From Atopsyche davidsoni (Eukaryota > Arthropoda > Insecta > Trichoptera > Hydrobiosidae), in the NCBI GenBank assembly GCA_022113835.1, contig JAILWY010000014.1, positions 9,673,501 through 9,737,500 on the forward strand: 64,000 nt of DNA. The letters run 5' to 3'. Shown piece by piece: positions 39,241-49,905 of this stretch. Every line of letters starts with the position of its first letter. Positions within the stretch are counted from its first letter, which is position 1. The notes under the pieces were generated by a model. The model was not told the origin of the DNA and did not search any database. It saw nothing but the letters and a program-made list of their open reading frames with translations. Position numbers and translations under genes: made by a program.

Positions 39241-39816
39241 CTACATATCGTATAAATTAATTTTCATAAATCACCGATCAAATCAATAAACAAATAATTA
39301 TGTTTTTAAGTATTAAATAAATAGTGATAATTCTTAGTACCAGCATTTATTTCAAACAAAATTATCTATAATTGTTAGTATACAGCAGCTGCTCGCTTAC
39401 CGAGGACTTGCGAGCCGATATAGTGAGTGATATAGTGGTCAACTCACGGGTCAGCTATCATTCAGTATACGGTAGCATTCTCATCAGTTTTATGTATTAT
39501 TTCGGATTAACTTAATGTCTTGAACTTTACTATTCAAAATATTAAAAAAATATATTAAAATTCGAACTCGTGCTCTGTTTTGAATAAAACGAAAGTAAGC
39601 AATTTTACATATTTTTCAATCAATAAAAAAAAAATAATAACCTAAAAACTCAAACTATTGAGGTGTTTTATAGATAGCTCTATATTTTTTTTGATTGAAT
39701 ATTTATTTCTTTAAAGTGCTTAGTGGGGTTTAATAACAAACTAATAAACATTTTCAGGGCGTGTTTTGAAACTTCATAACACAAGTGATTTTTAAAAAAA
39801 GTTTGGTTAATTTCAG

Positions 39817-41878
39817 ATGGAGAATTTCCTTATATTTGCATTACTCGGATGTCTCTTACATACAACTAGCTCCTATAGGATATTGGGTGTCATCCCTTTC
39901 ACGGGAAAATCGCATTACATATCAATGCAACCCCTATTTCAAGCTCTTGCAGAGAGAGGACACGACGTCACCGTCATCAGCTACTTTGAAGAAAAAGATC
40001 CTCTTCCTAACTATCATCAAATAATCGTCAAGATGAAAACGTTTTGGGAAATTCGTAAGAAAATATAGTTATTTATTTGTAAAAAGAAATGTTAAATAGT
40101 TAATAAACTTCTTATTTGTGTTATTTACAGAAGTCACGCAGCTAAATAACCAATCATTCTGAATTTATAAATTATCGTTGGTAAAACATTTTTCGATTAA
40201 GTATTCAATTTATTCTTTCTTTATTTCTGTACTTTAAAATATAAATGATTAACATAAAATTTAACCAACAATACTAAGAAAACACCTATGCTTACATATT
40301 ATGTAATATAATCTTTTAAACATACTGTTTTAAGCCGAAAAATTTAAACGAATTTGATTTTTCAGAAGGAGATAATTTCAATATAATATCAATGGAAACG
40401 ATGCCATTTGAAGATTTCTTGAAATTTGTATGGGATGGTATCACCAGCGTCACCAATTTTACTCTGGCATTTCCGGCCGTTCAAGATTTCATCAAAAACG
40501 ATACGTCTCACTTTGACCTCGTTATAACTGAGTTATTCTCCCAAGAAGCATTCCTTATGTTCGGGCATAAGTATCAAGCCCCTGTTATAGGACTTGCAAC
40601 TTTCGGATTTACGCAATTTATTGGATCTAACATGGGGAATCCAGTGATACTCCCATATATGACGCACGAATTTCTTAGGTTCGGAAAAATATTGAGTTTT
40701 AGAGAGAGAATGACCAATATGTATTCAACCGCCTATGATTTATTTTGGCGAAAGTATTATCTAATTCCCAAGCACCAAAAACTAGCTGAGAAGTATTTTA
40801 AAGATCTACCTGGACCATTGCCTCAGGTTGCAGAGTTAGAGAAAAATATTTCAGCTGTGTTTTTGAATACACATTTTTCAACTGAAACTGTAAGACCGTA
40901 TGTACCTGGAATTATCGAAATCGGAGGATCCCACATTAAGATGCCAAAAAAATTACCCGAGGTAATGTAAAAAAAATTGCTATTTTGTTATTTTGGTATC
41001 CAATGTTTGATTTTGGTATTTTGGTTATTTTGTTATTTTTTTAAATATTATATCATTAAAGGACATTCAAAAAATCTTGGATGGTGCTGCAGATGGCGTC
41101 ATATATTTCAGCTTGGGATCAAATGTTCAAAGTACCAGTATGACAAAAGATAAAATTGATATATTTCTTAAAGTTTTTGGGAAGATTAAACAAAGGGTTT
41201 TATGGAAATGGGAAGATGACCAGCTTGAGGGAAAACCAAACAATGTCTTTATCAGCAAATGGCTGCCTCAAAACGACATTTTAGGTAATATGCAATTTAT
41301 TTAGTAATGCGAATATCATAAATAAATACTTTTATTGAAATAATATTAAAATATCTTGATTTACAGCACATCCAAATGTTAAAGGGTTCATAACCCACGG
41401 CGGTCTATTAAGTATCCAGGAGACCTTGTTCCATGGGATTCCCATAATTGGTTTGCCGTTTTATGGAGATCAAAACTTTAATCTGGTGAAAGTAGAGTCA
41501 TTGGGGTATGGAATCAAGCTTGGGTACAGCACTCTTACAGAAGAAAAGCTGGAGCACTCTTTGAATGAAATTCTCTATAACCCAAAGTATTCCACCAATG
41601 CCAAAATGCTCTCCAGCCGGTTCAAAGACAGACCACAAACCCCTATGGAAACCGCCATTTTCTGGACGGAATACGTCATACGAAATAAGGGTGCGAGGTT
41701 TATGAGGTCCCCTGCAAGTGACTTGTCATATTTTGAACTTCATATGTTAGATATTGGAATACTTGTATCATTGTTATTGACTCTATTGCTAACTGGAATG
41801 ACTCTGTTATTTATTGCTAGTAAACGCTTGTGTAAAAGCAGTAAGAAAACTAATATTAACAAAAAGAAAAATAATTAA
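39817..41878 (+). CDS. UGT: UDP-glycosyltransferase, array copy 2 (complete, compact)
   Basis: Coding exons are 39817-40054, 40366-40961, 41062-41284 and 41367-41878. Their lengths (238, 596, 223 and 512 nt) match copy 1 exactly, again giving 522 residues, so the two are recent-looking duplicates. Introns are short (311, 100 and 82 bp). The protein has a signal peptide (about 1-19), His33 in GKSHY, the acidic FDLVITE segment, the UGT signature at 360-388 (FITHGG to GDQ), a membrane span at about 482-503 and the tail KKNN (KKxx). The ATG directly follows a TTTCAG acceptor, so the 5' UTR is probably in an upstream exon. AATAAA at 41881 lies two bases after the stop. An ARE-like plus nuclear-receptor-like site lies about 1.3 kb upstream. 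Predicted ER-membrane UGT facing the lumen; acceptor unknown. Confidence 0.95.
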
Positions 41879-42221
41879 GAAATAAATATAAATTGTATTT
41901 ATGAAGTATTTAATATTTGTTTTTAAATTAAATATATAAAAAAACGCATGAAACCTGAATATGTAGTCAGTTTTAAATAAGCTAATAGTGGAGTGTTATA
42001 AAATTTAACCAGTTATAGAATTTATTTAGTTATATCTTTGTGATATATGCATGAATTAAAGTCTTTGTTTATGTAGTGCTACAGAAATATTTTTTTAATA
42101 GAGACCTTTAATTACTGTAGCTAGTTTTAAATAAGCACAGTAATAAAAGGTTATCAGTGAAGTGAAATAATAAGTATTATGATAAAAAACTGTTTGTGAT
42201 CATGAAAATTACTTACTGGGG

Positions 42222-42319
42222 TGTAGGAAGCACTTAATATTATTTGCACTTATTAATAATAATTAATTTATTGAATAATTATTATTAATGAGTGCAAATA
42301 ACATTAAGTGCTTCCTACA
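42222..42319. repeat. Inverted repeat, 43-bp arms
   Basis: TGTAGGAAGCACTTAATATT at the left pairs with the right end (AATGTTAAGTGC-type complement, ending CTTCCTACA at 42319) with about two mismatches. The loop is about 12 nt and AT-rich. It lies between UGT-2 and the small ORF at 42453. Probably a small MITE. Confidence 0.8.
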
Positions 42320-42452
42320 TCAGAGGTATACATTTTATCTATCTGGGATAGATCGAAGTATGTCTGTTGGATACAATAATAATTTCAAATCGAAAACGAG
42401 TAGTATACATATTATGCAACTTTATTCATATTGTTAATTTAATGTAAAATAA

Positions 42453-42671
42453 ATGTTCAATCTTGAAATTATTTTTTTTATTGTAAGAGTTCTTTTTGCC
42501 ATATATAGTACAGGCTTTCATCCGACAGTACAAGGTCAAACCAGCAATTCGTTAGCCTACTTTGCTGAGGAACAATATAACCGGTATACTTTTTTCAAGG
42601 TTAAATGTCATTATGTGGAAAATAATTTAAATGCATCTCAAAGTAAACAATATTTCTCATCTGCTTCATAA
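42453..42671 (+). CDS. Small secreted ORF with faint cystatin-like start (possibly partial)
   Basis: A 72-residue ORF between UGT-2 and UGT-3. Residues 1-22 form a hydrophobic signal-like segment. The following part has SLAYFAEEQYN and FFKV, which resembles the helix and second strand of cystatins (LAxFAxxxYN then FVKV). The cystatin QVVAG loop is absent, so either this is a first exon that should splice at AAG/GTTAAA near 42600, or a decayed fragment. I found no matching second exon before UGT-3. It might also be a chance ORF. Only the ORF and the hydrophobic start are direct observations. Confidence 0.3.
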   Translation: MFNLEIIFFIVRVLFAIYSTGFHPTVQGQTSNSLAYFAEEQYNRYTFFKVKCHYVENNLNASQSKQYFSSAS

Positions 42672-43935
42672 AAAGTTATTTTCAGTTTCAAGAATATTAT
42701 TTGAATATTATATATAGTATTTATTCTGTCATAATTAATTATAGGTTTAAATATTATAAGTATAAATACTACAGCGAACCATGATGTTTCAGTAATTACT
42801 TTTATTTCATTAATGGTTATTCTCCATTAATATAATCCTTTTAAAGCACAATTTAAAACTAAAAGAATGTGTTATATAAAAGAATTATTTTTTTATAAAT
42901 ATTTAAAGTTTTGGAAGTTCTTTCTGCATAGATATTTCTAATGTATATGAATTGTCATTCGTTTTTTATTTACTTGTCGTTTAAAAGTGGAATTTAAAAA
43001 AAACAATGTTGTATACAATACAATCATAGGTTAAATACAAATTATATCCCATGGGTTTATTTTCATCTTCTGGGCGGAGTCGACCATCCATTGCAAGTAA
43101 TTTTTATTCTTTAAACAAGTATTCTGCTCATTTATTTTTATGTAAGTTCGTTTAAATAAATATACAAGAAAATTTTAAATAAAGCGTAAATAAAAAAATA
43201 TTTTTTTAGTAAAATAATAAAGATCCAAAGGTTTTTTAGTTATGATAAATCAGCAACAGATGACTTACAGAGTCTCTTTAATGATTGGTGTTTTGTTTTA
43301 TAGACGTAATTTATATAAAACTTTAAGACGTGAAAAATAGATGGCGTCAAAATTTAAAGTATATTCGTACATAATGTGTCTAGAGAGTTTTTAATAATAA
43401 AACACTTCGTATATTAAAAATTATTGCTCTTACTAAAACAACGATTTTTTATTAATATTAACAGTGCTTCAATATTTCTATAGCTTAATTCCTTATTATT
43501 TTATAAAACTTATTAAATAAACATATTGAACTAGGCTCAAATGATAAGAATATGTTTTCTACATTCTTATCGAATTGCAGAGCCGGAATATAAAATAAAA
43601 CAACGGATAAGATTTTTTTAAAATTATTACACATTTTCGTTTTAGAAAAATATCAATATTTTCATTTTTATTATCCAGCGACATATTTTTTTTTGTTGGG
43701 AATTTTGTATAATAGTGAATACATCATATCCCTCCCACCTAAAATACTAAAAAAATATTTTTGTAAGTTTGAAATTGAGAGATAATTTTTGAATGAAGTA
43801 AAACTATCCATAGAGTATAAGGGGAGAGGTTTTAATTTTGGTCAATAATAATGACAATGTCGTGTGAATGAGAATTCGAATACACACCTGGTAAAATATT
43901 TTCTTAGTCAGATTGCAGAGTATTTAACGACATAA

Positions 43936-43945
43936 GTGATGTCGC
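43936..43945 (+). promoter_or_regulatory. ARE-like site upstream of UGT-3
   Basis: GTGATGTCGC fits RTGAYnnnGC. It lies 709 bp before the ATG and about 170 bp before a possible leader-exon donor (AAAG/GTAAAA at 44113/44114). Confidence 0.3.
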
Positions 43946-44295
43946 CAGCTTGTGAAACCTGTTATAGTGAATAATCTTGCGCTTGTCAACTGTGACATAA
44001 CCTCAAATTTAAATCACCCAAACGTCAACTGAATAAAACTTCTTAAACGTAGTAAATTATAATATAAAGATGTTTAATTGATAACTAGTGATACTATCTG
44101 TGCTGGTTCAAAGGTAAAATACGTATTTAACCATAGTTACTGACATATTATTGCTTAGAACATATTTATATAAATAAACATAAAACTTTGTTTTGTTTGT
44201 AACACAATATTATTAATTTTAGCGTAGTTTAAAAAAATATTGTTATTTTATTTTTGTTGATGCAAGTATTGGTAAGTTTATATGATAAGGCCTAT

Positions 44296-44316
44296 AATAT
44301 ATATATATATATATTT
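44296..44316. repeat. Short (TA)n run
   Basis: About 20 nt of TA, 340 bp upstream of the UGT-3 ATG. Confidence 0.85.
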
Positions 44317-44653
44317 TTAAATATTTTATAAGATAAAATCATTAGGGTATTCATAATGACATTTATCCATGTTTTGTATCTTTTGATATCAAAATATTCA
44401 CCGCAAATAATTATATAGTATCGCAACGTTAAAAAAAATCAGCAAATTCAATGTAGAAACAACATTTTTTTTTTTTAAATAACATTTTGGGTTGAATAAC
44501 GAAAGCAGTAAACATTAAATCATTTATCAAACATAAGTAGGACAGTCGATAAAGATATAGATTATTTATTTTGAGAACTCGTTGAAAGGAAGGATATTCA
44601 TTGATTTTGGTGGTGTGAAGGATGAAATCTGATTTGTTATTTATTTGCTCTAG

Positions 44654-47600
44654 ATGCCGCGTTCAGCACAAGCCATACTTCTGCTGATGGCAGTCCTGGA
44701 GGGCTGCTCATCGGCAAGAATTCTGTCACTCATCCCCTTCCCCGGGAAGTCCCATTACATCAACATCCGGCCCATCATGCTGGAGCTGGCGGCCAGGGGA
44801 CACGACATGACCGTGGTCACCACCCAGCACGAAAAAAACCCACCACCCAACTATCACCAAATAATACTGGACAATCAAACATTCTGGGACTCGTGTGAGT
44901 AGCCGCTTGCCGTATTTACCAAGGGACTTAAGCTGCCTACACGCGACAACCAAACGTCGATAATCCGACAGCGCCTTCTTATTTTGAGTATATTCACTGT
45001 AAACAATGTTTAGATAATCAATTACCGTTCGGTTGTGGGTTGTCACGACGTGTATACGCAGCTTTAGTTTGAAATATTAAGTCAATTAGATAACGCTGAG
45101 TAAGCAAATTGGTGGCATTATAAAGTCTATGACATAAGTTGTTTGTTTGTGAATTTGATAGAAATTATATGGTCATTACCCTGACAAATAATTATTGGCA
45201 TTTTAAAAAAAACCAAAATAATTGAATAAATTCTCTAGATATTATTTTGAACTTTAAATTTAGTAAATCGTATATTTTTTGTATTAAGAAATATATAATT
45301 CTAGTTTTCAATGAAAAAAAACTATTTATCTTTCGAAAAAGCAAAATATGTATTTAATACGGAACGAATTAAATATTTTTTAATAAACTTTTTGAAATGT
45401 AATTTTACATTTATTTTGATGTTATTAATTATGACTGGTATTTTTAAGCCTATTTTTTTCCGTAATGATTTAATTGACGCATAATAATAATAATTTAATA
45501 ATCTATAAAATATTATTTAAAAAAATAATTTTTTTTTTTTGTTCAAAGAACCATGGAAAATTAACATTCCAAAGATTCAACTTGCAACCGATTTGCAATT
45601 AGCCAATAGCTCCCTTTCTTTTGGGTATTTTTTAATGATTTAACCAGAGTAAATGACACAAAAGAGGGCGCTATCGGTTTGTTATCATTCGGTTATTAGT
45701 TGTGTTGCAGCGTGTGTAGAGGGCTTTGAATCCATTGTATTGATTATGTTTGCCTTTCTTAGAAAATATGAAATATGTTACAGTTGGAAAAAATCATGAT
45801 AAATTCTCATTTGCCAACATGCCCTTCCACAAAGAAATGCCTCTGCTGTGGAACGCAGCCTACTTCACCACCGAAGTGGCCTTTAACTCCACCAGCCTAC
45901 AGGACTTCATCAAGAATGACAACTCCCACTTTGACCTGATCTTCATCGAGCTCTTCTTCCAAGAGGCCTTCTACATGTTTGCTCACAAGTACAATGCACC
46001 CATAGTATCAATAAGCACGATGGGATTCACGCAGTACCTTGGCTGTTCTATGGGGAATCCTGTGGAATTAGCATATATGCCTCATGAGTTTTTACTAACA
46101 AAAGGAAGTATGGGCTTGTGGAAGAGACTCGAGAACCTTTTCTATACAACGTATGACCTTTTAGGAAGAAAGTACTATTTAATACCCAAGCATGAGAGGC
46201 TTGTGAAGAAGCACTTTAAGAATCTACCGGAACCGATTCCAAGTCTAGAAGAGTTGGAGAAAACTGTTTCCGTTGTTCTTTTAAACACTCATTATACCAT
46301 GGATGTTGTGCGGCCGCATATTCCGGGGATCGTAGAGATCGGTGGCGTCCACATAAAACCGCCCAAGGAACTACCAGAGGTATTTATTTTTAAATAATAT
46401 CATTTCGATTTGCTTAAAATAAAATATTCAATGATCACATCATTGTAAAAAAAACCTTTTGAAAAATTACTATCATTTACTTGAATAACATTTTGATTAT
46501 TACAACCAAGATTATTATTTGTTGCTTAAAGGTCTCTTAGCACATCTTTGTCTATGTGAAAGGTCTACAATCATAAGGATTTCTCTTAAGCAAAAAGTGC
46601 ATTAAAGTTTATCAAGTTGTTAATGATTACTTAGTTTTTCAGGTCTAAACAAGGCATATTTTCGTATTATGGTTTTATACTTTACAGCAAATTTTTGTTA
46701 ACTTAATTTCAGGATCTGCAAAAATTTCTAGATGAATCTGAACACGGGGTAGTTTATTTTAGTTTGGGATCTAATTTAAAGAGCACAGACATGCCCCCTG
46801 CGAAGGTAGCGATGTTTCTTAAAGTGTTTTCAAGGTTGAAGCAAAGGGTTCTATGGAAATGGGAAGATGACACTTTGAAGGACAAACCGGGGAACGTCAT
46901 GATCAGAAAATGGCTCCCTCAGACCGATATATTAAGTATTGCGATATATTTAATTATTTTTAATAGTAACATAGATATTCAAGAATAATATATTGTGAAA
47001 ACTTTTTCTTTTTGAAGGGTTTGTCAGATTAAAGTAAACGAATAGTGTTCACAGTCAAAATATGCCAGTGATGTTAAAAAAATAAAGACACTATCACTTA
47101 TAGTTTGAAATGGTCAACGTAGAATATGACATCCAATAATGGCTCTTTTTATGACAGTTAACATTAAATATAACACAACTTGCATCAGGGGTATAAAATC
47201 CACTCATTAATTGATTATATAAATGATTTAAGTCTATAAAAATTAAAATAAATAACACACCCTGTTGCTTCTGGTGTATAGATGCGTGAAATGACTAAGA
47301 ATGCAATCGTTACAGAATTCAGTAGTTAAATAACGGGAATTTTTGTTAAATATGGAGTTTTGCAAATTTAATCAGTCAGCTGTATATATATAATTATATA
47401 AATATATTTTTTGTTTTAGATCATCCTAATGTTAGAGTATTTATCACTCACGGAGGGTTACTCAGTTTCATAGAGGGAATCCATTTCGGAAAGCCTCTCA
47501 TAGGAATTCCAGTATACGGAGATCAGCATTTGAACACGGCGAAAGCGGAAAACATCGGCATGGGGCTCAAAATGGCATTTTCTGGATTAACAGAAGCATC

Positions 47601-47928
47601 CATATCCAACGCCTTGGATAAAATATTACACAACAATAAGTATTCTAATGTTGCCAAGGAGCTGTCGAAGAGGTTTAGAGACAGACCGAACAGTCCAATG
47701 GAAACTGCGGTGTATTGGATTGAGTACGTGATAAAACACAAAGGTGCAAACTTTATGAGATCCCCGGTACACGGAATGGAGTGGTTTCAGTCGAACATGC
47801 TAGATGCAATCGCCGTTTTAATAGCCAGCTTCCTTGCCGCAGTCCTTGTAATCTGTGTGATATTTAAATTTGCAAAAAAACAACTGCTTAAGAGCAATAA
47901 AATTCTAGATAGTAAAAAATCTGATTGA
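44654..47928 (+). CDS. UGT: UDP-glycosyltransferase, array copy 3 (complete, one odd splice site)
   Basis: Coding exons are 44654-44894, 45784-46379, 46713-46935 and 47420-47928, giving 522 residues. Exon 2 is placed at the weak acceptor TTACAG because this gives 596 nt, as in copies 1 and 2. The better-looking acceptor 21 nt upstream (AG 45761-45762) would make codon 81 a TAA stop. Features are a signal peptide (about 1-21), His34 in GKSHY, the UGT signature at 361-389 (FITHGG to GDQ), a membrane span at about 483-502 and the tail KKSD (KKxx). The exon 3 to 4 junction codes Asn where copies 1 and 2 have Ala. Intron 1 holds a Harbinger-like MITE. CTCTAG abuts the ATG, implying a leader exon. 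AATAAA is at 47947. Exon 1 is clearly GC-richer than copies 1 and 2. Confidence 0.92.
44931..45063. mobile_element. Harbinger-like MITE in UGT-3 intron 1
   Basis: A 133-bp element starts AGCTGCCTACACGCGACAAC and ends with its imperfect reverse complement (GGTTGTCACGACG, TGTATACGCAGCT). It is flanked on both sides by TTA (44928-44930 and 45064-45066), the 3-bp target duplication typical of PIF/Harbinger elements. It lies only 34 nt after the exon 1 donor. Confidence 0.75.
45583..45725 (+). mobile_element. Degenerate repeat ahead of UGT-3 exon 2
   Basis: It shares CAACTTGCAA, a TTTGC-AAT-AGC segment, CTTTCTTTTGGG, CATTCGGTTATTAG and the GCGTGTGTAGA end with 39108-39240. Its right end also resembles the terminus of the MITE at 44931, so it may be an old member of the same family. 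Confidence 0.55.
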
Positions 47929-48710
47929 AACAACTACACCATTTACAATAAAATAATATTTATCTACTGAAAACTGTCTGTGAGTGATGATTTGTAAATA
48001 TGTTTGAACAAGTAAACGTGTAAATATTTTCATCTACCTTGTGTAATTAATTAATTATAATTTTTTCATCAAATAAAAAAAAGCGGACGTATATTGGTAT
48101 TCAAAACTTTTTTTTCATCGTTGGAAGTGGAAATAATTTATAACCAGGCAATTGATGTTAAAATATTGCAGTACTATTACTATTTTTATATTATATTTAT
48201 TACAATAGGTTTTCTTGGATAGAATTCATTTGACCAGCAACAATACGACTTTTGTCTAATATTTTTTTGAGTCTTCTTACCCAATCCCGAGAACAAATTA
48301 CATGAACTACTCTTTGTAGCATTGAACCAGTAACCCACCTGCCTTAATAACCGCTCACAAAAAAATAGAGATTTGGCCTCGGATTCTGATAAGTGTACAA
48401 TTTTGTTCGTTATAAAATAACGGGCACTTTCAAAAGCATTCGTGAATGGTGTTTTAATATTTTCTCGTAAATTTAGCCAAAAACTAAAACTCGGCAATAA
48501 ATCATATGTACATATAAATTGTTTTAAAAACACAATATTTAATTTGATTACAAAAAAAACGTAGGGAACTTTAAAATATTAGCAATAATGTAACAAGGAA
48601 ATTAAAATAATTTATAAGTCGAGATATTAAACAATGTAGTTTTTTATATGCAAATAATATCATTACGGTATAAAGTGTGGGCATTTACGTAAAATATATA
48701 TAAATTAGCT

Positions 48711-48800
48711 CAGTTTGATATTGTCAACGTGAAAGGTTGGCAAAACCGGCCACCAATAAAAATTAACACGTAGAAAAATCAGCCAAGAATTTTATTTAAT
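48711..48800 (+). mobile_element. Half copy of foldback family A
   Basis: It aligns without large gaps to 3537-3625: TTTGATATTGTCAACGTG, AAAGGTTGGCAAAACCGG and AAAAATCAGCCAAGAATTTT all have counterparts there. Only the centre and the right arm are present. Confidence 0.75.
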
Positions 48801-49074
48801 ATATTATATATAAATTAAATAAATTTATTTGAAAACATCGTTACTTCATTGTCCAAAAGCTATAGGAAAAATAAAATATTTTATTTTATTGTGAAATATA
48901 CGCGAGCATCAAAACATGGCATGAACTGTTGGAAAAATTGTTGAATGCAAATTTAAATCAGCATTGTACTCGTATATAGATTTATGTTTAGAAATATTTT
49001 TTATTTCTACTGTCTAGAAAATTATAAAATTGCATTCAAATAATTTACACTATTATAAAATGTCATTTGTGAGT

Positions 49075-49345
49075 CCACTGTGCGTCGTAATTGTAACAGC
49101 ATATTAACAATATTCAGACACTCTTTGCTTAGGCAAACACGATATACGAGCTTATATTGTTTGTTTGTTTGTTTATATTCGAGATAATCACTGCAAGTAT
49201 CGTCTAGTTAATGCTAGAATTGCATAAAATATTCTATATTATACTGCGACCTTTGTGGCAGTGTGTGACCACTGTGCGTCGTAATTGTAACAAGGTATCA
49301 ACGACATGGCTGTCTCCTTCGCAAGGCAACACGTTATAAGAGTTA
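49075..49345 (+). repeat. Duplicated block upstream of UGT-4, 194-bp spacing
   Basis: A 24-nt exact match (starts CCACTGTGCGTCGTAATTGT) occurs at 49075-49098 and 49269-49292. Similarity continues for about 75 bp in each copy (CTCTTTGCTTAGGCAAACAC against CTCCTTCGCAAGGCAACAC). A (TTTG)4 run lies between them. The second copy ends about 560 bp before the UGT-4 ATG, so the pair may include promoter or leader-exon sequence. Confidence 0.8.
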
Positions 49346-49905
49346 GAATTGTTTGAATTCCATTATGTCAGTCTTCCACGGACCTTCCGGCCGCCAAGTC
49401 CGGTCATCGAGAGGTCGCAGTATAATCATGTGGGTGCCTTCATAAAAAATCACAAGAGAGAATTTACACCGATACGTGTAATCATTTAACGTGTAATTAA
49501 GATAAGGTACGTAAATAAAACGCGTTTTAATAATAATAAAAAAATAGAGTGTACGTTTAATAAGCAATGTGTGATTGAAATCATAAATTGTACAAAATGT
49601 GAACGCAGTTTTCGTGCTATTTAATTTTATGTATACTTTGTATAAGTTTATGATATAAAGTGGTTCAAGTGTTTTTTTTTGTGATTTAATAAGTTGCATT
49701 ATTTGCTAAAAATAAAAATCCTGCTGTAATTTTTTAATTAAAAATCCGATAGTCTAGACGTCGCTATAAACCAAAACCTGCATTGACTGCAAATAAAAAG
49801 AGTGTTTTTTTTTTTTTAATGATTGAAAGATTTTTTTGATGAAAACACAATCCAAAGTGTGATGGCTGTAAATTAAAAGTAATTGCAAAATAAAGTGCCA
49901 ATAAA

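Larger units (their letters stand above)
36789..39816. other. UGT-1 to UGT-2 intergenic region
   Basis: It holds the UGT-1 3' UTR (AATAAA near 37088), the ARE-like island 38505-38600, the degenerate repeat 39108-39240 and a GC-richer piece 39385-39425 ending at GTGAGT (39423), a candidate UGT-2 leader exon. Confidence 0.4.
47929..49905. other. UGT-3 to UGT-4 intergenic region
   Basis: It holds the UGT-3 polyadenylation signal (47947), the family A half copy and the duplicated block at 49075/49269. A 115-codon minus ORF at 48186-48533 has no domain features and is treated as chance. Confidence 0.4.

Noticed and set aside
48186..48533. 115-codon minus ORF
   Set aside because: No signal, domain or splice context; treated as chance.
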